8,916 nucleotides of DNA from Porticoccaceae bacterium (GTDB taxonomy: Bacteria; Pseudomonadota; Gammaproteobacteria; Pseudomonadales; Porticoccaceae), in NCBI GenBank assembly GCA_003448675.1, contig DLXZ01000060.1:1-8916 (forward strand), written 5' to 3'. Shown piece after piece: positions 5,129 through 8,916 of this stretch (position 1 is the first letter of the stretch; each line of letters opens with the position of its first letter). A program made the translations under genes and the position numbers. The notes under the pieces were generated by a model, which saw only the letters and a list, made by a program, of their open reading frames with translations, had not been told where the DNA came from and did not search any database.

Positions 5129-6205
5129 ATGAAATTTCAGATTAAAGAACCCCAGTGTACGGGCAAACAACTTCGCCAAATCATCATCAATTGCCTAGCT
5201 GATGCTACGGCACAACTCTGCGATCAACACACCAACGTACATGCCCGGATTCACGAGACCAGGAAGCGATTTAAGGAGGTCCGTTCGGTGCTGCTACTAA
5301 TACGCCCCGCTCTGGGTCAGGCCTATCAAAAAGAATCTCAATGGATCACTACAACAGCAAGACAGTTGGCCAGCTTGCGCGATGCAAAGGCCATGCTGGA
5401 AGCCTGCGATAGCATTAAAAAATATTTTTCTCGTCCGGCTGAGCAGGAAATACTTTCTGAATTGTCCCTGGAACTGGAAAACAATCTGGATCTGGCGTTA
5501 GCGCGCCACCCCGAACTGGACCGGGAACTGGCAAAGATCGGCAAGGTCAAGAGAAATTCCAGATCGCGGATTATGTCCCTAACCTTTGAAAAAGACGATT
5601 TTGAGCTGATCAAACCCGGTTACCAGCAATGCTATCGGCGCGGGCGCTCGCTTTATCACACATGCCTTTCCAGTCACCTAAAAGCCAGCCATACAAACGC
5701 AAGTCACTTAAAAGGCAGGCGAAAAATAATTAGTCAGGAAGCAGTGGATCCAGGAGAAACGGCTCTGAAAGCGGCGGAAGTTGCTATAAACCACGCACCG
5801 CTAAAGCCTGGCTCTCCCAGCCAGGCTGACTTCCACCGCTGGCGCAAGTGGGTAAAAGTGCATGGCTGCCACACGCAGCTTCTAAACAATGCCTGGCCAG
5901 CGGAACTCAAAGGTAGGGAAGAGGCACTGAAACAACTGGGGATCATCCTGGGTGACGATCACGATTTGCTGGTGCTGGGCAAGCTGACAAAGGACAGATA
6001 TAACACCTCGAAAGCCAAGGCAACCCCGGGCTATAAAAAAGAGGTAAAAACACTGATCAAGCTGTTTGGAAAGCGACGACGCCAGCTACAAACCGAAGCT
6101 CTGTCACTGGGCGGTCGGCTGTACGCCGAAAAGCCCAATGCCCATTTGGCACGCATAGAAGCCTACTGGCAAAGCTGGCGGGAAGATTCAGGCCAGATGC
6201 ATTAA
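5129..6205 (+). CDS. CHAD-domain protein (predicted polyphosphate-binding)
   Basis: A 358-residue alpha-helical protein built as two related four-helix halves with conserved histidines and basic residues, a fold shown in other proteins to bind inorganic polyphosphate. First half: VHARIHETRKRFKEVR (37-52, with H38, H42, R45, K46, K49, R52) and LASLRDAKAML (80-90). Second half: FHRWRKWVKVHGCH (235-248) and LGDDHDLLVLGK (274-285). The C-terminal third is rich in Lys and Arg, fitting an anionic ligand. No CYTH domain, ppk, ppx or phosphate-transport gene is next to it, so it is an orphan CHAD gene. The ATG at 5129 has no good Shine-Dalgarno; the nearby ATG at 5110 is out of frame and gives only 11 codons. 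The coding sequence is visibly more AT-rich than its neighbours, so acquisition or relaxed codon use is possible. Family call is firm, cellular role inferred. Confidence 0.88.
   Translation: MKFQIKEPQCTGKQLRQIIINCLADATAQLCDQHTNVHARIHETRKRFKEVRSVLLLIRPALGQAYQKESQWITTTARQLASLRDAKAMLEACDSIKKYFSRPAEQEILSELSLELENNLDLALARHPELDRELAKIGKVKRNSRSRIMSLTFEKDDFELIKPGYQQCYRRGRSLYHTCLSSHLKASHTNASHLKGRRKIISQEAVDPGETALKAAEVAINHAPLKPGSPSQADFHRWRKWVKVHGCHTQLLNNAWPAELKGREEALKQLGIILGDDHDLLVLGKLTKDRYNTSKAKATPGYKKEVKTLIKLFGKRRRQLQTEALSLGGRLYAEKPNAHLARIEAYWQSWREDSGQMH
5672..5718 (+). repeat. Imperfect direct repeat inside the CHAD gene
   Basis: The 17-mer AGTCACCTAAAAGCCAG (5672-5688) recurs 30 bp later as AGTCACTTAAAAGGCAG (5702-5718) with 2 mismatches, encoding SHLK twice (182-185 and 192-195). 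The 10-codon period suggests a local in-frame duplication in the linker between the CHAD halves. Confidence 0.55.
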
Positions 6206-6210
6206 AAGAC

Positions 6211-6254
6211 GTGTGCCGATAAGAATTCAATCGACACGATATATCATATTTTTT
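6211..6254 (+). terminator. Weak possible terminator after the CHAD gene
   Basis: Five bases after the stop, GTGT plus CGAT (6211-6214, 6217-6220) can pair with ATCG plus ACAC (6230-6237), with a 2-nt bulge. The palindrome GATATATC (6238-6245) and a run of six T (6249-6254) follow. The T-run is 11 nt from the main stem, so the structure is not canonical. Confidence 0.25.
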
Positions 6255-6309
6255 GTCCCGTCAGGCACCGCGCCAGGCTGCTTCTGAAAACCTATATACC
6301 GATAAGAAT
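6216..6309 (+). repeat. Exact 11-bp direct repeat flanking 72 bp before the hydrolase gene
   Basis: CCGATAAGAAT occurs at 6216-6226 and again at 6299-6309, 83 bp apart, the second copy ending 11 bp before the hydrolase start. The 72 bp between them has no inverted ends. The pair could be two binding sites for one regulator, or a footprint of a short insertion. Confidence 0.5.
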
Positions 6310-6320
6310 GAGAGCCCGCC

Positions 6321-7286
6321 ATGATCAACGAACCCGCGTTCCAGTACATCAACACCAACGGTGTGACCCTGCGCACCGTCGTCAAGGGCAAGGGGCCACT
6401 GGTCATACTGCTGCACGGCTTCCCGGAATTCTGGCATCTTTGGCGGCACCAGATCGACCCCATTGTCGAGGCAGGCTATCAGGTTGCGGTGCCGGACCAG
6501 CGGGGCTACGCTGGCAGTGAAGCCCCCGAAGCCATCGAAGACTACGATATTCTTCACCTGACTGCGGATGTTGTGGGGATTGCCGATGCCCTCGGCCACG
6601 ATGACTTTACTGTCATCGGTCAGGACTGGGGCTGCATTGTCGCCTGGCACACCGCGCTTTTGTATCCCGATCGGGTCAGCGCGGTAATGGGGCTGTCCGT
6701 GCCCTACTGGGGCCGGGCCGAAACCCCGGATGCCCTGGTGAATCCGCCAGGGCTGGATGGCAAGTTCTGGTATATCCGCAACTTCCAGCAAGCTGGCGCG
6801 GAACTGGCTTTGGAGGCCAACCCAGAAGCCACCCTGCGTATGACCTACCACGTGATCTCCGCCGACAGCCCGCCGGGATCGTGGATGAAACAGGCGGCTT
6901 TCCCCGCCGAGACCAGCATGGCGGAAATGTTTGATGTACCCGCGGAATTGCCTCCGTGGTTAAGTCAGGAAGATCTGGAATACCACATCGCTCAGTTTCA
7001 GAAGAACGGTTTTCGTGGCGGCGTCAACTGGTATCGCAATATTGAGCGCAACTGGCACCTGACACCGCAACTGGCGGGCGCCACATTCAAACAACCAGCC
7101 CACTTTATCGCCGGCGCCGAGGACGATGTTCTGCTATATGTACCGGACTGGCAGGATCGCATGCCCGAACATTTTGAGGACCTGCGGCGCATCCAGTTGA
7201 TTGAAGGCGCCGGTCACTGGTTAATGCTGGAAAAGCCAGACGAGGTGACCGCCGAGATCCTGCGCTTTCTCAAAGATACTGCCTGA
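6321..7286 (+). CDS. Epoxide-hydrolase-type alpha/beta hydrolase
   Basis: A 321-residue single-domain enzyme expected to open epoxides to vicinal diols in the cytoplasm through an aspartyl ester. Seen in order: HGFPE (32-36, oxyanion hole), DQRGYAGSE (59-67), nucleophile D102 in IGQDWG (99-104), which marks an epoxide hydrolase or dehalogenase and not a Ser esterase, lid tyrosines Y151 (FWY) and Y238 (NWYRN), acid D268 (GAEDDV) and H299 (GAGHW). The two lid tyrosines and HGFPE argue for epoxide hydrolase over haloalkane dehalogenase, which would use Trp/Asn halide ligands. Length is normal for bacterial soluble forms. GAGAG lies 6 nt before the ATG. The gene stands 115 bp after the CHAD gene and 110 bp before SelO, with operator-like sequence on both sides, so it may be separately transcribed. 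The natural epoxide is unknown; its neighbours suggest lipid or terpene-like compounds. Confidence 0.92.
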   Translation: MINEPAFQYINTNGVTLRTVVKGKGPLVILLHGFPEFWHLWRHQIDPIVEAGYQVAVPDQRGYAGSEAPEAIEDYDILHLTADVVGIADALGHDDFTVIGQDWGCIVAWHTALLYPDRVSAVMGLSVPYWGRAETPDALVNPPGLDGKFWYIRNFQQAGAELALEANPEATLRMTYHVISADSPPGSWMKQAAFPAETSMAEMFDVPAELPPWLSQEDLEYHIAQFQKNGFRGGVNWYRNIERNWHLTPQLAGATFKQPAHFIAGAEDDVLLYVPDWQDRMPEHFEDLRRIQLIEGAGHWLMLEKPDEVTAEILRFLKDTA

Positions 7287-7317
7287 GGGGAGTTTTGCCG
7301 CCTGCAAAGGGTGTTAA

Positions 7318-7341
7318 AGTAAACCTGACTCACTGTTTACT
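7318..7341. promoter_or_regulatory. Operator-like dyad upstream of the SelO gene
   Basis: AGTAAAC (7318-7324) and GTTTACT (7335-7341) are exact 7-bp inverted arms with a 10-bp spacer, 55 bp before the SelO start. TTGCCG (7295-7300) is a -35-like element, but no clear -10 follows at the right distance. The dyad could be a repressor site or an RNA hairpin in the leader; there is no T-run for a terminator of the hydrolase gene. Confidence 0.4.
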
Positions 7342-7396
7342 CGAGGATTAACATCCAAGCGGGCAAACAGATAATCCCAGAGGCGACCCTCGCACC

Positions 7397-8896
7397 ATGG
7401 CCCTACTCAGTTTCGAAAATCTACAGCATTCTTACAAACAGCTAGGCGAGCAGTTTTATTCCATGCAGGCGCCAACGCCCGTAACCGCTCCGATGCTTAT
7501 CCGCCTCAACCGCGAGTTGGCTGAACAGCTCAACCTCGACCCGGCTGCCCTGGCCAGCGAAGAGGGCCTTAAGCTGCTGGCCGGCAACGCCATACCTGAC
7601 AACATCGAACCCATCGCCACCGTCTACGCCGGCCATCAGTTTGGCGGCTGGAATCCACAACTGGGCGATGGCCGTGCCATCCTATTAGGCGAAGTGCTGG
7701 CCCAGGACGGGCGCCGCTACGACATTCAATTGAAGGGCGCGGGACGCACGCCCTATTCCCGCATGGGCGATGGCCGTTCGCCCATTGGCCCGGTGATTCG
7801 GGAATATCTGGTTAGCGAGGCGATGGCGGCTTTCGGTGTGCCAACGACCCGCGCCCTGGCGGCCGTGGCCACTGGCGAGCCGGTGATGCGGGAAGGGCTT
7901 CTGCCGGGCGGCATTCTCACCCGCGTGGCCCAGAGTCATCTTCGGGTGGGCACCATGCAGTACTTCTCGGCGCGCGGCGATCTGGAGTCGGTTAAAGCGC
8001 TGGCTGATTATGTCATCGAGCGGCACTACGCAGAGCAAATCGAGCAAAGTCGGGAAGAACCCTATACCGCCCTGCTGACCAGCATCGTGGCCGCCCAGGC
8101 CCAACTGATTGCCCAGTGGATGAGCCTGGGTTTTATTCATGGCGTGATGAACACGGACAATATGCTCCTGTGTGGCGAAACCGTGGACTACGGTCCCTGC
8201 GCTTTTATGGACAGCTACAATCCCATGAAAGTGTTTAGCTCCATCGACACGCAGGGGCGCTATGCCTTTGCCAACCAGGCGGAAATCGGCCGCTGGAATC
8301 TCAGTTGGCTGGCCCAGGCCCTGCTGCCATTAATGGCCCAGGCAGAAGGCGCGGACGAACAAAGCGCACTAAAAAAAGCCGAAGCCATCCTGGAAAACTA
8401 CAGCAACATTTTTATGGGCCACTACCAGCACCTGCTGGCCGAGAAACTGGGTTTTGCCGAAGCCGGTGAGGAAGTGAACCCCTTAAGTCTGAAATTACTG
8501 CAACTGATGGCCGAGGAAGGCGCGGATTTTTCACTAACATTCCGCACGCTGGCCGACCATCTCGCGCCACCCGGCGAACGGCAATTTCTTAATGACATAC
8601 ACACGTTGCCGGATACCTTCGCAAACTGGATCGAAGCGTGGCAAGGTCTGCTGGGCGGCAAAAATATTGCGCCACAGGAAGCTCGTCGGTTAATGAACCG
8701 CAAAAATCCGGCGTATATTCCCCGCAACCATCAGGTGGAGGCGGCCATACAAGGCGCCATGCAGGGAGACTATAGCCATTTCAACCGTATGGCCGATGTA
8801 TTCGCCAGGCCCTATGAATACAGCGAAACGAACCACGAATTTACGCTGCCGCCCACGCCGGAAGAAGAAGTGCAGCGGACTTTTTGCGGGACTTAA
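7397..8896 (+). CDS. selO: Protein adenylyltransferase SelO (YdiU family)
   Basis: Pseudokinase-fold enzyme that binds ATP in a flipped pose and attaches AMP to Ser, Thr or Tyr of target proteins; bacterial members AMPylate redox and metabolic proteins under oxidative stress. Complete at 499 residues, against about 480 for E. coli YdiU. Seen: GHQFGGWNPQLGDGRAILLGE (79-99), K113 in QLKGAG, GDGRSPIGP (124-132), E136 in REY, R176 and R183, catalytic D254 with metal-binding N255 in MNTDNM, and D264 in VDYGPCAFMD. The C-terminus ends FCGT; this Cys sits where eukaryotic SelO carries selenocysteine, and a TAA stop follows, so selenocysteine is not used. The ATG at 7397 fits the family N-terminus, but the Shine-Dalgarno (AGAGG, about 13 nt away) is weak. 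No gene follows within the window. Confidence 0.97.
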   Translation: MALLSFENLQHSYKQLGEQFYSMQAPTPVTAPMLIRLNRELAEQLNLDPAALASEEGLKLLAGNAIPDNIEPIATVYAGHQFGGWNPQLGDGRAILLGEVLAQDGRRYDIQLKGAGRTPYSRMGDGRSPIGPVIREYLVSEAMAAFGVPTTRALAAVATGEPVMREGLLPGGILTRVAQSHLRVGTMQYFSARGDLESVKALADYVIERHYAEQIEQSREEPYTALLTSIVAAQAQLIAQWMSLGFIHGVMNTDNMLLCGETVDYGPCAFMDSYNPMKVFSSIDTQGRYAFANQAEIGRWNLSWLAQALLPLMAQAEGADEQSALKKAEAILENYSNIFMGHYQHLLAEKLGFAEAGEEVNPLSLKLLQLMAEEGADFSLTFRTLADHLAPPGERQFLNDIHTLPDTFANWIEAWQGLLGGKNIAPQEARRLMNRKNPAYIPRNHQVEAAIQGAMQGDYSHFNRMADVFARPYEYSETNHEFTLPPTPEEEVQRTFCGT

Positions 8897-8900
8897 TTTA

Positions 8901-8916
8901 GGCACAGTACTATGCC
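8901..8916 (+). other. Near-palindrome after the SelO stop, at the window edge
   Basis: The last 16 bases form GGCA-c-AGTACT-a-TGCC, symmetric except for one pair. It starts 4 nt after the stop. It may be the stem of a terminator whose T-run lies outside the window, or a binding site; the edge prevents a decision. Confidence 0.25.

Noticed and set aside
5110..5145. Eleven-codon open frame overlapping the CHAD start
   Set aside because: Considered as a leader peptide, but it has no well-placed ribosome site and no codon pattern suggesting attenuation.
6261..6851. 196-codon minus-strand open frame opposite the epoxide hydrolase
   Set aside because: Antisense shadow of a gene with intact catalytic residues, with no family resemblance of its own.

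Overview
The window looks like chromosomal DNA of a moderately GC-rich Gammaproteobacterium, probably a marine, lipid- or hydrocarbon-using lineage (Spongiibacteraceae/Cellvibrionales-like). This is inferred from the gene content and the SelO C-terminus, not from a marker gene. No rRNA, tRNA, CRISPR array, insertion sequence or phage gene was seen.

Left half, minus strand (1-4755): five genes all read leftward. In transcription order they are a TauD/TfdA-type Fe(II)/2-oxoglutarate dioxygenase, an NAD-type short-chain dehydrogenase (SDR), an aldo/keto reductase (AKR), a two-domain CrtC/AttH-like protein (DUF7065/DUF7064 type) and an APH/ACAD10-like phosphotransferase cut by the left edge. The last three are closely spaced and probably form one operon. 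The SDR and dioxygenase have longer leaders and may have their own promoters. Together they suggest uptake-independent oxidation, reduction and phosphorylation of a hydrophobic alcohol or ketone substrate; the substrate cannot be read from the sequence.

The 160-bp gap between AKR and SDR holds the most unusual non-coding signal. A plus-strand promoter-like pair is followed at the expected start point by an approximately 80-nt foldable segment closed by complementary ends and finished by seven T, which looks like a small RNA gene lying divergent to AKR.

Middle (4756-5128): a 373-bp divergent intergenic region with four CTAG tetranucleotides in 78 bp, a nested palindrome cluster, a perfect TATAAT box framed by 7-bp inverted arms, and a second 7-bp inverted repeat in the leader of the next gene.

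Right half, plus strand (5129-8896): an orphan CHAD-domain protein (visibly more AT-rich than its neighbours), an epoxide-hydrolase-type alpha/beta hydrolase with its full catalytic set, and a complete SelO/YdiU protein adenylyltransferase. The hydrolase fits the same xenobiotic/lipid-oxidation theme as the left half. CHAD and SelO point to polyphosphate and redox-stress physiology. I see no clear evidence of a wholly new multi-gene system; the best leads are the candidate small RNA, the kinase-DUF7064 oxidoreductase cluster and several operator-like dyads.
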